The notes beneath the pieces are model-generated. The model was not told the DNA's origin, ran no database searches, and saw only the letters and a program-made list of their open reading frames with translations. From Tritrichomonas musculus (Eukaryota; Parabasalia; Tritrichomonadida; Tritrichomonadidae), in contig JAPFFF010000057.1 of NCBI GenBank assembly GCA_039105265.1, forward strand, positions 558,001 through 622,000: a stretch of DNA of 64,000 bases, given 5' to 3'. The position numbers were made by a program, and so were the translations under genes. Below are positions 39,649 to 49,654 of the stretch, in pieces (within the stretch, counting starts at the first letter, position 1; every line of letters begins with the position of its first letter).

Positions 39649-40953
39649 TTAGATGACTCTTCCATAAATTTCAAAAGAATTCATCAGCAAATCATAATAA
39701 CTGCCATTTTCATATTCATACCAGTTTGATCCTGTCTGTCGAATTCTTAGATACTTGAATGGCTTATCTTTGTCCTCATTGCCCGAAATAGGAAACAGGT
39801 GAACGCGGCCTCCTCCTCTAAGCGAGTCGTTGTTTGTCTGCGAATCAAGTGTCGCCCAAGATTGCAGGTCGTTTGATCCCTCAAATTTCCATGTTTTTGG
39901 ATGACTTTCGTTTTCATCGCAATAAGACCTGATGATGTAGCCAGATGGAATTACTGCATGATTCTTGAATTCAAAGCAAATCCACGAATTTGTCTCATCT
40001 TGCGTCTGGAAGTAGTTTTGCTTGTTATTGTATTGAAGGAGGTTGAATGGATCACCGACATTTATTGATGAGCAAGTGATATTGACTTCGTCTCTGATGT
40101 TTCCATTGTTCTGCAGATAATTGAAAATTCCATCAAATTCGTTCTCCTTGTTTTCAATCTCAATCAGGTATTGCTGCTTGTTCAAGTACTCGTGCCTGCT
40201 TCTATTCTTGCCAGCCTTGACTGGCTCTTCAAGACGATAGACAATTGACTTCCATGTCGAGTTGTTCATGTCGCTGAAATCGAAGATTTCAGTGAATTTC
40301 TTCATCCCTTCAGCGCCAACGTTGACGAATTCAACATACTCGTACAGAGACGAGTACTTCGTGTCCTTCTTGTAAAGATTGTTCACAAAATCAAGCAGTT
40401 CTTCCTCGCTTTCAAGCTGCAGTTTTCGATTACTTACAACTTTTTCAATAATGGCGTCATTAATGCCGTTTTCATATATTTCTCTTTCAAACTTGCCTTT
40501 TAATTCATGGAAATGTGATGTGAAAAATTGTATGTCTGCATCAAGTTGCTTTGAATAGATTCTTGGGTGGTTTTGGTGCTTCTTGATATGGTCAAATATG
40601 TTATTAATCGTGGCTTCTTCTTCTTGGTTTACATTGAAGTCAATTTTGTCAATTTTAAGGATGTCAATGACTTCAATGAAAAATGGGATATCTTGATCTA
40701 CAATTTCTTCATATTCAAAATTTAAAAGGTTCAAAACTTTGTTAAAATCTCCTTTTGTTTCTGTATCGATTGAAAATTCTTTAAGTGTGGGATCTGTAAA
40801 ATGGATTTTGGAGATATTTGTAGATAAGAGGTCAGCTGCGAATGTACTTGTATCGAATCTTTCGGAATTCACAATGAATGTGAAATCTTTTTCATAATTT
40901 TGGAATGGTAATTGCATAACTGCTTCTGATTGGAGTCTTATCGAATGGATCAT
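39649..40953 (-). CDS. BTB-like plus F5/8 type C (discoidin) domain protein
   Basis: A 434-residue protein. Residues 20-115 resemble a BTB/POZ fold (FTFIVNSERFDTSTFAADLL, then the FNKVLNLLNFEY region). A helical BACK-like linker follows to about 250. The C-terminal 150 residues are an F5/8 type C domain: SSINVGDPFNLL, then WICFEFKNHAVIPSGYIIRS, then TWKFEGSNDLQSW, and the final YLRIRQTGSN and FEIYGRVI strands. The family is known from Tritrichomonas and other protists; discoidin domains bind glycans or lipids, while BTB domains dimerise and recruit cullin-3. No signal peptide is present, so an intracellular role is likely. The substrate is unknown. Confidence 0.85.
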   Translation of the reverse strand: MIHSIRLQSEAVMQLPFQNYEKDFTFIVNSERFDTSTFAADLLSTNISKIHFTDPTLKEFSIDTETKGDFNKVLNLLNFEYEEIVDQDIPFFIEVIDILKIDKIDFNVNQEEEATINNIFDHIKKHQNHPRIYSKQLDADIQFFTSHFHELKGKFEREIYENGINDAIIEKVVSNRKLQLESEEELLDFVNNLYKKDTKYSSLYEYVEFVNVGAEGMKKFTEIFDFSDMNNSTWKSIVYRLEEPVKAGKNRSRHEYLNKQQYLIEIENKENEFDGIFNYLQNNGNIRDEVNITCSSINVGDPFNLLQYNNKQNYFQTQDETNSWICFEFKNHAVIPSGYIIRSYCDENESHPKTWKFEGSNDLQSWATLDSQTNNDSLRGGGRVHLFPISGNEDKDKPFKYLRIRQTGSNWYEYENGSYYDLLMNSFEIYGRVI

Positions 40954-41505
40954 TTTGAAATATAGACATGTGAAATAAAAAGATAAGATAATTGTGTGCT
41001 TTTAGGTGAGATACAACTAATTCTAATTAATTTGTTTCAAATTTGTTGTTAATCCATAGAATTGGGGAATTATAGAAATGATATTGTAGATAAACATTAA
41101 ATTTAAATATTAAATGATTTTTATTCTTATTAAATATTTAAAATTGATACAAGTAAAATGATTTTTAAAACACATATTTGTAATTTTAAAAAAGAAAATC
41201 TTTGAATTGCTGAAAAAATACATAATAAAATAATAATAAATCTCAAAAGATATATTATATTAAAATAAATAAATTATATTCAATATGATAATTTAGAATT
41301 TTTACAAATATTATTTGATTAAGCTTTTATTCTCGTGATAAATATTTATTATTAAATTGATTTATGTTTACACAATATTGAATTAGGATTCAAAAAATTG
41401 ATAAGAAATACATCATATCAATTGAAAAAAGAAATAATAAACTGTTAGGCTTTGAATAATTGTGTGAAAATTTTATACAAAAAAATAAACTGTTTTTACT
41501 TGATA
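40954..41505. other. Divergent intergenic region
   Basis: AT-rich DNA between two divergent genes. Apart from the initiator before 41518, nothing is recognised. Confidence 0.6.
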
Positions 41506-41510
41506 TCACT
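41506..41510 (+). promoter_or_regulatory. Initiator-like TCACT
   Basis: TCACT, seven bases before the ATG at 41518; an exact fit to TCA-Y-W. Confidence 0.5.
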
Positions 41511-41517
41511 TAATAAA

Positions 41518-43371
41518 ATGACTGATATTCAAGGTTACCTCAATAAAATGACTCAGGTGCAGAATCAGATTCTTGAATTCATTGACAGCAATGATAATGA
41601 TGGATCAAATTGCACTAATTTGTATCAATTAATTGATAACCAAAAAATAAAGCAAAACAAAAACGATTTCAAGTCATTTCTCCATTTACTATCAAATATA
41701 TCAATGCGTTACCAAAGATCTTTGTTAATTTTCCCTAAAATAGAAAAAATATTATTATATTACAAGAAAATAATGCTAAAATACTTTTCAAATAACGAAA
41801 TATTTACGATTTTCAAAAATAACAAAAGATGCATCCTCTTCTTATTTCAAGAAAAAATGATTGTACCAAATCGATATATAATGTCCAACTTTATAAAGAA
41901 TGAAAGTAAAAATTATCTTGAATATTGTTATAAAGAGATAAAAGGCTTTAACAATATTGTTGGGTATAGAGCCATTGACCCTAAATACATTAATTTTGCT
42001 GAAGCGATAGAACAAAAAAAGAAAAAAGGGGAAAATGACAACGAAATATGCGAAATAATTAGAAATGATGCAATTGATGATTTTATTTCATATATTAAAC
42101 GTCATAATATTGATTTTTCCTCTAAAATTGACACTTCAGTGTATGAAACAAATTCTTTTTTACTTAAAAAAGGATCAACTCTAATTGAATATGCAGCTTT
42201 TTCAGGATCCGTCAAAATTTTCAAATATTTATATTCAGATAAATCTAAATTTGACCAAACAATATGGCAATATGCAATATATGGCCGAAATTTAGAAATT
42301 ATTCGTATTATTGAAGACATTGATTTCCCAAAAGAAACAATAGACTTTAATGCCATTTATATAGAGTCAATTAAATCATATCATAAAGAAATATCCAAAT
42401 ATCTTGAAGAAAAATATCAGCAGTATATAAATATCAATTTCAGACAAATTCTGAAAGCATACAATTTTGAGTACTTTACAACAAACTTTTTCAATGAACC
42501 AGATATTTTCTATGAATTATGTCATTATGATTATATATCTCTTGTTGAAATTCTTTTAAGAACAGAAAATCCTCAATTTAAAATTAGAATTGAAGGGAAG
42601 AATGCTTTGTTAATTTCAACAAAGAAAAGTAATACCGAAATCATTGAATTATTACTGAAAAGGAAAGAATTTGATGTCAACGAAAATTCTTTACTAGCAA
42701 ATGCAATTATAATAGGAAATAAAGATGTTATTCAGATTTTGGTAAATGATCGTAATATCAAAATTAATTCATTGCAGAGATTCACAAATAGAGAAAATTA
42801 TCATATCAAAGAAACAAATCTAATTGCAGCAATTCGAAAAGGAGATCCAGAAATTGTTAAAATTCTATTAAATCATAAAAAAATAAATGTTAACACTGTA
42901 TCATCTTCAAAATCAGATGATGGAAGCACCAGTGTGCAAAAGCCTCCACTTTTTATTGCTGTTGAAGGAGGGAATTTAGAAATAATTCAGTTATTGTTAG
43001 AGAAAAAAGGCATTAATGTTAATCAGCCATCTGTAACTAAACATTTTGAGTTTTTTGACATCGATAAAAGGCAGAAAACAACAGTACTGAATTATGCAAT
43101 AGAAAACAAATCAACAGAAATAGTTAATCTTTTAATTGATTCAGGAAAATTCAATGTAAATGCAGAATCTAAAACCGAAACATTTGAATATGATATGGTC
43201 AAGCAAAACCTTTCTATCGTTCTTTTGAATAGTATCTTGTTTCCGTTCTTTGCAAAGATTTTGAAGAGCAAGCTGTTGTCCTTCTTCGTTAATATAGTTG
43301 TATCATACATATGGGTAATTACAAATCTTTTTTTTTTTAATATAATTCAAAGTTTTATTTTTTCAATATAG
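41518..43371 (+). CDS. DUF3447/ankyrin-repeat protein, 3' end interrupted
   Basis: The start is the ATG at 41518, because the longer frame begins with TTG. Residues 1-190 are the helical N-terminal region (MTDIQGYLNKMTQVQNQILEF) typical of trichomonad DUF3447 proteins. Then come ankyrin units such as STLIEYAAFSGSVKIFKYLY, NALLISTKKSNTEIIELLLK and PPLFIAVEGGNLEIIQLLLE. From about residue 560 (base 43200) the text stops looking like ankyrin and becomes hydrophobic to the stop. A further ankyrin unit in frame sits at 43691-43852. The normal C-terminus therefore seems displaced by about 490 bases of non-coding DNA. Ankyrin proteins of this type are intracellular scaffolds with unknown partners. 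Confidence 0.8.
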   Translation: MTDIQGYLNKMTQVQNQILEFIDSNDNDGSNCTNLYQLIDNQKIKQNKNDFKSFLHLLSNISMRYQRSLLIFPKIEKILLYYKKIMLKYFSNNEIFTIFKNNKRCILFLFQEKMIVPNRYIMSNFIKNESKNYLEYCYKEIKGFNNIVGYRAIDPKYINFAEAIEQKKKKGENDNEICEIIRNDAIDDFISYIKRHNIDFSSKIDTSVYETNSFLLKKGSTLIEYAAFSGSVKIFKYLYSDKSKFDQTIWQYAIYGRNLEIIRIIEDIDFPKETIDFNAIYIESIKSYHKEISKYLEEKYQQYININFRQILKAYNFEYFTTNFFNEPDIFYELCHYDYISLVEILLRTENPQFKIRIEGKNALLISTKKSNTEIIELLLKRKEFDVNENSLLANAIIIGNKDVIQILVNDRNIKINSLQRFTNRENYHIKETNLIAAIRKGDPEIVKILLNHKKINVNTVSSSKSDDGSTSVQKPPLFIAVEGGNLEIIQLLLEKKGINVNQPSVTKHFEFFDIDKRQKTTVLNYAIENKSTEIVNLLIDSGKFNVNAESKTETFEYDMVKQNLSIVLLNSILFPFFAKILKSKLLSFFVNIVVSYIWVITNLFFFNIIQSFIFSI

Positions 43372-43690
43372 TTTTATAATTAATTATATACTAATACAAT
43401 TTCAATTTTTAATGTTTCTTATGAAATTTAAACTTTTTAATTTAATCACATTCCCGAACTAATTTTAACATTATTGTTTTTGAATATAATTTCAATTCCA
43501 TTTTTCTCATCTAATTTTAAAGCAATCTTTATTAATAAAGTTTCATTTGACTTATTCGAATAAAATTTAAATAAGCAAACATTCATAAAATTTTATTGGA
43601 TTTTTTTGACGTAATTCCTAAAAACGATTTCTAATGTAGAAATTTTAAAATTCATGTCTTTTCATAAAATTTCATTTTTATATTATTCAT

Positions 43691-43852
43691 AAAACTGCTT
43701 TACATATTGCTGTAATGAAGGGAAATGTCGATATTGTAAAACTTTTATTGTTGCAGAAAAAAATCAAAATTCATGCAGAAGATCAAAATGGAATTAACCC
43801 AATTCAAATGATGGGAAACGATAAAATAAAGCAATTAATGAATGTTGAATAA
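43691..43852 (+). pseudogene. Detached C-terminal ankyrin unit of the preceding gene
   Basis: It reads KTALHIAVMKGNVDIVKLLL, then a second partial unit, and stops after KQLMNVE, which is how intact members of this family usually end. It has no start of its own and matches the point where the gene before it loses its repeats. No trichomonad splice sites (GTATGT, ACTAAC with CACAG) are visible in the gap, so an insertion is likelier than an intron. Confidence 0.65.
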
Positions 43853-43929
43853 TATTAAGTAATAATATATATAAAAATCACATCAAAATAATCTTTAAAA
43901 AAAAAAAAATTTCCAAAAAATTTAATTAA

Positions 43930-44640
43930 TTAAATAAAAAAGAATAAGTTAACTATTTTTTTTTTAATCATTAAATATTTATTGTATTCGGGAGGAATTA
44001 TTTCAACCTCTGGTGGGATACCATAATAATAGTAGTCATAGAGATCTTCAGGCATTGACATATCCTTCAAACCAGTTCACTTTTTGAATGCATTTTTACA
44101 ATTTTTTGGTAACTGAACTTGACACCTTTAAATGCTCCAGAGAGGAACATCCAGAGAAATCAGATAGAAGTGACAGACAAAGGAATTACCACCTCTTTCA
44201 ATGAAGTGATTGAAGAAGGAATAACGATCTTTTTCAATGATTTACAGTCAGAGACGACTTCTCTTTCAATCTTTTCAACGGAAGGAGGAATTGCTATTTC
44301 TTCAAGAGAACTACAATTCTTGAAAGCTCTAACTCCAAAAAAGTTACTGATGAAGGGATTGTTATCTTCTTCAATGACATGCAATCTCTGAAGAAAAGGG
44401 ATCGAATCTTTGTCAGTGCTGGAGGAAGTTCCACTTTTGTAAGTTTGCAACAGTCAATGAAAACTTGGATGTCTACTTGTTGCAGTGAATTACAATTTCC
44501 AAAGGCTGCAGCACCGAGCAATTCCAAACTTGGAGGAAGCTTGGCTACTTTTAATTGGGAGCATGCATAAAATGCGTGGTTTTCCAAAATTTATAGAGAA
44601 TCTGGCAAATTTATTGCTCTCAAGTTATAATTCTTACAGA
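43930..44640 (-). pseudogene. BspA-like LRR_5 relic
   Basis: LRR_5 units on the minus strand are spread over several frames. They include an in-frame stop inside LPDSL-x-ILENHAF near 44600, a frame with FGNCNSLQQVDI and FRDCMSLKKITIPSSVTF, a shift near 44330 to FKNCSSLEEIAIPPSVEKI, and another shift near 44150 to FSGCSSLEHLKVSSSV. Downstream, 43930-44060 reads as a tail with EDLYDYYYYGIPPEVEIIPP. There are at least three breaks. It is a decayed copy of the same host family as the genes at 6404, 46934 and 55101. Confidence 0.7.
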
Positions 44641-44734
44641 AAGGAAATAATACAGAGAAAAAAATGCATTATGTTATTATTTTTGCTGATATTCAATATA
44701 ACCAAGCCAACCTTGAATCTAATATCCAGAATTT

Positions 44735-45310
44735 TAATTAGAAAAATAAAATAATTTGATCGATAAGAAAGTTTATTTAAATTAGTGATTAATTCTTTTT
44801 AATGTGTTTCCAAAAGTATATATTCATCATAATCCAATTCATTTGTTTTATTTTTTAGCTTGTTCTGCTTTCTTTTATACACATTCTTTTATGAAATAGA
44901 AATAAGCAATGAAACAGGGAGCATTAAGGACAAAAACATCTCCCAAAATAAATATGGTGAATGTGTATTTATTATATGCTATTTAATATTTAATATTTAC
45001 TATCCAACACAGATTTCATCTTCAACTTTGCAAATTTTTTCTTGTTCAACCATTTCGTTGTTGATGATTGAAAGATCAATTACTTCGTCGTCGTCTTGGA
45101 TAACAATATCATTGAATTGGATTATGACATTTGGAGCAAATCTCTCATTAACAACATCCATTTTAATGATATGATCTAAAAAATTTTATAAAATTTTATA
45201 AAATTTTAAAATTGAGAGAATAAAAAAAAATTCAATAAAATTTTCCTTTTCAAATTTTGTGAGAAAAAATTTTATGGAAATTTTATTACATTCTTTTATG
45301 GAAATTATCA
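44735..45310. repeat. Dispersed microprotein cassette, copy 2
   Basis: The same cassette as at 32888 and 49655. It shares with copy 3 an additional upstream block (TTCAATATAACCAAG). The part beyond the leader is shorter than in copies 1 and 3. Confidence 0.8.
45000..45161 (-). CDS. Acidic 53-residue microprotein, copy 2
   Basis: A complete ORF identical in protein to copy 1; three bases differ, all at synonymous sites. It is preceded by TCATTA two bases before the ATG. Family and function are unknown. Confidence 0.65.
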   Translation of the reverse strand: MDVVNERFAPNVIIQFNDIVIQDDDEVIDLSIINNEMVEQEKICKVEDEICVG

Positions 45311-46520
45311 ACTTTATTTTTTTTTTTTTTTGAATCATCGAAATTGAGAGACACGATTTGAATACTTTTAATTGATTGAATTGCACGATTTTAATACTTA
45401 TGATTGAGAAATCATTCAATTTTTATATATACTTTTATTCAGAAATATCAAATTTAATGCATATTTCAAAATTGATCAGACAATACCAAAAACATAAAAA
45501 GGAAATAATTTAATAAGCATATAACTAAGAACATATTAAAATTTTGGGCGATTTTGTCCATTAGTTTATGGTTGACATACCTCTGATATGATCTAAAAAT
45601 TTTTATAAAATTTTATAAAATTTTAAAATTGAGAGAATAAAAAAAAGTTTTCATAAAATTTTCTTTTTCAAATTTTGTATCAAAATTTCATGACATTAAT
45701 TTTGTGAGAAAAAATTTTATTATTGATTTTTGATGAAAATTTTACGACATTCTTTTATGAAAATCATCATAGATGACTGAATTTGTTTCTATTTGATGGA
45801 TTTGGTTGATTTATGTTACTAATTAATATAATGAAAAAAAAATCTAAAAAGTAATTAATAGTCACGATTAATTCTTTTATTAACTATACATTTGTTTTAT
45901 TAAATTAGAAATCAACGATATATATATATATAACTTTAAGCAAATAAAATTTTCAATCCTATTTTTTTTTATTTAAGGTTCTCCTTCCCTAAAAAAATGT
46001 AAATTATTCAATATTGAATTAACTCATAGAATATATAATTCAATAGAGCATTTTTCGAAAAAAGTTTTGGTGAAAAATAAAAATATTTGGCCTCAACGAT
46101 TAAATCTTATTTTATTCAAAATTTTATTGATTTTTTAATTTTGTGATTTCTATCAGTAGAAAAATAAAAACAATAATATTCCATGAAAATGTTTTTATAC
46201 AATTTTTTAAAATATTTATTTTCATAAATTTTATATTTTAATTCATTTTTACAGATGATATTTATGTATATTTTATTTGTGAAATCTCATTGAATTTAAT
46301 CATTTAAATTTGAAAGGAGAACCTTAACTTTTTCAATAGCCCTTAATTGAATTTTCATGATTTTAAAATATGTTTTTCATAAAATTGTTTGGTTCGATTT
46401 TCATATAAACTTGCTTTCTTCTTTATTATATCTAAATACATATATATATTAAATAATAAAATAATCCATCGAGAATATTAAATATTTAAAACGGCCAATA
46501 TATATTCTGTCAATATAAGA
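45311..46520. other. AT desert with a partial fourth cassette copy
   Basis: No gene is present. 45585-45810 repeats the leader side of the microprotein cassette (ATATGATCTAAAAATTTTTA onwards) but stops at the initiator and lacks the ORF. Confidence 0.65.
45585..45810. repeat. Partial fourth cassette copy without the ORF
   Basis: It is shared with 33350-33565 and 50120-50335, including TCATGACATTAATTTTGTGA. It ends exactly where the initiator and ORF would begin. Confidence 0.75.
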
Positions 46521-46905
46521 ATTACCCTTCTCCCACATAATTTCGCACAAGGGTTATTTTATAAAAGGGTAATTTATATAGAAAAAAGCACGTTTATTTT
46601 TATAATATTACAAGAAAATGATTTATTTGGGGAAGTTCTTGAGATCGTGAAATATAAACGAAATATGTTTATATATCCTTATTAAAGAATGATTGTACAA
46701 ATTTTCATCGAAATTCGTTAACCTCGATTTTCGTGATATTTAATTATGTCTTCATTCAATAAATTTCAATGCACAATCTCTTTATATTGAATTTAAAATC
46801 CAAATACTATTATACATTTATGCTAATTATAAACTAGGTTTAAAAAAAATTACCCTTTTATTCTTTTAAAATTACCCTTGTGCGAAATTATGTGGGAAAA
46901 GGGTA
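46521..46905. mobile_element. Foldback MITE with 55-60 bp TIRs
   Basis: The left arm (46521-46575) holds CCCACATAATTTCGCACAAG. The right arm (46849-46905) holds its reverse complement with a few differences. Each arm also contains ATTACCC facing GGGTAAT, so the arms fold on themselves. The interior is about 270 bp of AT-rich DNA without a gene. The right end lies 28 bases before the ATG of the next gene. Confidence 0.7.
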
Positions 46906-46933
46906 TTATGGGCAGTTTTTTTATTTTCAATAA

Positions 46934-48208
46934 ATGAGAACTGTTTTTAAAGTCGAAATAGATAGCATTATTTATATTTTAAATGAAAATGACAAAACGG
47001 CTTCTATATTTAATGGACGATATGCAAAAATAAATTCTTTTATTCCTTATTCAATCAAATATGGAATGCAAGAATACAAAATCACTCGTATATTAAAAGA
47101 TTCATTCAAAGGTAGAAATCAATTAAAAAGTATTGAATTTGATGCTAATTCTGAAATTGAAATAATTGAAGATGATGCTTTTAAAAGATCAAATATTGAA
47201 ACTATTTCAATTCCATCTCATGTTAAAGAAATAGGCGAAGATGCATTTTTTTCATGCGAATCACTTAAGCATGTTGAAATATCAAAAGATTCAGAATTAA
47301 GAATAATTGGTCAAGGTGCATTTCAATATTCTGCCATTGAAAGCTTTTTTATTCCTCATCATGTCACCAAAATATCAGGATATGCTTTTGCCAGTTGTAA
47401 CAAACTAGAACAATTTGAAATATCTCCTGATTCAGAGCTTAAAACAATTGGTAAAAATGCATTTTATAGTGCTAAAATTAGGAATCTATATATTCCATCA
47501 TCTGTTTCAACATTGATAGAAACCTGGAATGAATCAACAGAATTTCTATTTAATGTAACAGTTGATCCAAAGAATAAAATTTTTAAAAATTATGAAAAAG
47601 ATGAAAATATTATTATAGGAAAATCAAATCCAGAAAGTGATGAATACGATATTTTAGTTTTTGTTAATAGAAATGCTAAAAAAATCAATATTCCACCATC
47701 CATCAAACAAATTGAGCCATATGCATTTCAATATACCAAAATTAGTCATATTTATATTCCACCAATTGTTTCATTTATAGGAATAGGAGCTTTTTCTTTT
47801 TGTGAGCATTTGAAACGTGTTGAAATAGATTCAGAATCAGAACTTAAGGAAATCAATTGTGATTTATTTCAATTTTCCTCTATAGAGAGTTTATTAATAC
47901 CTCGTCATGTAACAGAAATATGCTATGAAGCTTTTTTCTTTTGCCCAATTAAATATATTGAATTTCCGCAAGATTCAGAAATCCAAATAATCAGCAGAAG
48001 AGCTTTCAGTGCTACTAATCTTAAAAGCATTGTATTTCGGCCAACCAATAAATATGAATATAAAAGTATATTTTGTCAATATAATAAGCTTCAAATTATT
48101 GAAATTGATGAAAAAACTGAAGAGGATCATATCGAAAAATTGGAATTTGAAACTAGAATACATGCCTTTATAATGATTCCAACTAGATTTAGAGATCCAG
48201 TGTTTTAA
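46934..48208 (+). CDS. BspA-like LRR_5 protein
   Basis: A 424-residue protein from the ATG at 46934. A short beta-rich start (IIYILNENDKTASIFNGRY) leads into about 12 LRR_5 units, alternating with variants of KHVEISKDSELRIIGQGAF, a subtype with a D-SEL insertion. Mid-protein (residues 185-250) the repeats are interrupted by a longer linker. No signal peptide or membrane helix is present. The family is expanded in trichomonads and thought to contribute to adhesion or scaffolding; this member is probably intracellular or secreted by an unconventional route. A MITE ends 28 bases upstream, so its promoter probably includes MITE sequence. TCAAT lies just before the ATG. Confidence 0.85.
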   Translation: MRTVFKVEIDSIIYILNENDKTASIFNGRYAKINSFIPYSIKYGMQEYKITRILKDSFKGRNQLKSIEFDANSEIEIIEDDAFKRSNIETISIPSHVKEIGEDAFFSCESLKHVEISKDSELRIIGQGAFQYSAIESFFIPHHVTKISGYAFASCNKLEQFEISPDSELKTIGKNAFYSAKIRNLYIPSSVSTLIETWNESTEFLFNVTVDPKNKIFKNYEKDENIIIGKSNPESDEYDILVFVNRNAKKINIPPSIKQIEPYAFQYTKISHIYIPPIVSFIGIGAFSFCEHLKRVEIDSESELKEINCDLFQFSSIESLLIPRHVTEICYEAFFFCPIKYIEFPQDSEIQIISRRAFSATNLKSIVFRPTNKYEYKSIFCQYNKLQIIEIDEKTEEDHIEKLEFETRIHAFIMIPTRFRDPVF

Positions 48209-48234
48209 TGTTTCAAAAATTACAATGGTGGTTT

Positions 48235-48468
48235 TTAAAGTGTGTAAGCAACACAAAACTTTTTTTTTGCAAAAGTTGCAAAAAAGTTCCAAGCATTTTT
48301 GAAACATGATATCGTTACAAAACCATTTTTAGCATCAACTGCAACCAACCAAGCCAATTTTGGGTGAATTCCGATCTCTTTTTTGATTTGTTTTCCAGAA
48401 ATGAAAACTCTTGAAAGTTCATAATGATAAAGAAATATGGAGAAAACATAATGCTTTATCCAATACAA
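48235..48468 (-). pseudogene. Possible coding fragment without a start
   Basis: A 77-codon open stretch with no internal ATG that begins at TTG. It reads HYVFSIFLYHYELSRVF, then IHPKLAWLVAVDAKNGFVTI, and ends KKFCVAYTL. The composition is more protein-like than the neighbouring AT desert. No family is recognised; it may be the 3' end of a lost gene. Confidence 0.3.
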
Positions 48469-49209
48469 AATTTATGACATTTTTTTTTACATTCAAAAAA
48501 CAATCGAGAAAGTCTCAACCAGTATTAAGTTACTTCTCTTAATAAATAAAATTAAAAAAGTTCATTTTTAATGTATTTTTAATAATATGATTTTCAGTTA
48601 AGTAAGTGGATGATTCTTAAGATCTTAAGAATTCTTGTTTCTATGTTTTTTTTCACCCATTTTTATTAGGTACCTTCTTGACCTTGATTTTGTTCATCAT
48701 ATTTTTAAACTTTTGAGATTAGCCTCTAATAGCCAAAGCAATTCACCAAAAAGATGCTTCCTTTAATAGTCAAAGCAATTCTCCTGAATTTAAATATGAT
48801 TAAATATATGATTGACTATTATTCAAATTCAAGCCTTTGGTGAAGGTTTTAATTCATTAATTCAACAAAGATATGTAAAGATTTTCTCATTGCAGAAGAA
48901 TGTATATTCACACACATTTTATAACTAAATGATAAACTGGTTTTCATTTTTGATTACAACTCAATTTTCAATTTATCATTGAAAACTTATAATTATTTAT
49001 TTCAAAATTGAGTTGATTATTTTCATTTTTCAATACCATTCAGAAAAATTGAGTTGAATGCAAAAATGACTCGCAGTTTATATTTAATTGTTTAATTAAA
49101 TTGAAAAACGATCTCCTTTTCTTTTAAAAATAAAATAAAAAATAATTATAAAACAACACTAAATACTAATCAATAAATAATTATTTAATAGTTATGTTAC
49201 TGCAATAAA
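48469..49209. other. AT-rich intergenic region
   Basis: No gene is present. An imperfect repeat of AATAGCCAAAGCAATTC occurs at about 48729 and 48767. Confidence 0.6.
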
Positions 49210-49473
49210 CTATGGTCTAATTGCTTTATCTTTATGAACTTTTTTTTTCCATATTTCTTTATCATTATGAACTTCTTCTTGTTTTATTATTATTAAGCCA
49301 TAAGAATCTTGGAAAACTTTGTCTAAAATGATATTATTATTAGAATCTATCAAAACAAGATGTATTTTATTTAAATCTAAGCTATTTGGTGATTGATTAT
49401 CTTCAAGGTGAACTCTACATCCAGATATTGAAATATTTGTATTTTGTTCTATAAAACTACGATCTATATTTCA
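49210..49473 (-). pseudogene. 3' fragment of an unknown gene, no methionine
   Basis: An open stretch of about 88 codons with no ATG at all, ending at TAG 49210-49212. It reads ISISGCRVHLEDNQSPNSLD, then IHLVLIDSNNNIILDKVF, and a charged tail with VHNDKEIWKKKVHKDK. The balanced composition argues for a real protein fragment. A TGA lies directly upstream. No family is recognised. Confidence 0.5.
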
Positions 49474-49654
49474 AAATCAAATCATTGAATTTCATTTCAA
49501 AATCAAATCATTGAATGAAATTTCAAAATTTGATTTATAAATGAAATCAGAAAATATGAATATTTTTGCAATTTATTTATTATTTTTGCTGTTATTCAAT
49601 ATAACCAAGTCAATCTTTTTCACCGATTTCAACTGAAATGTTGGCCAACCTTGA

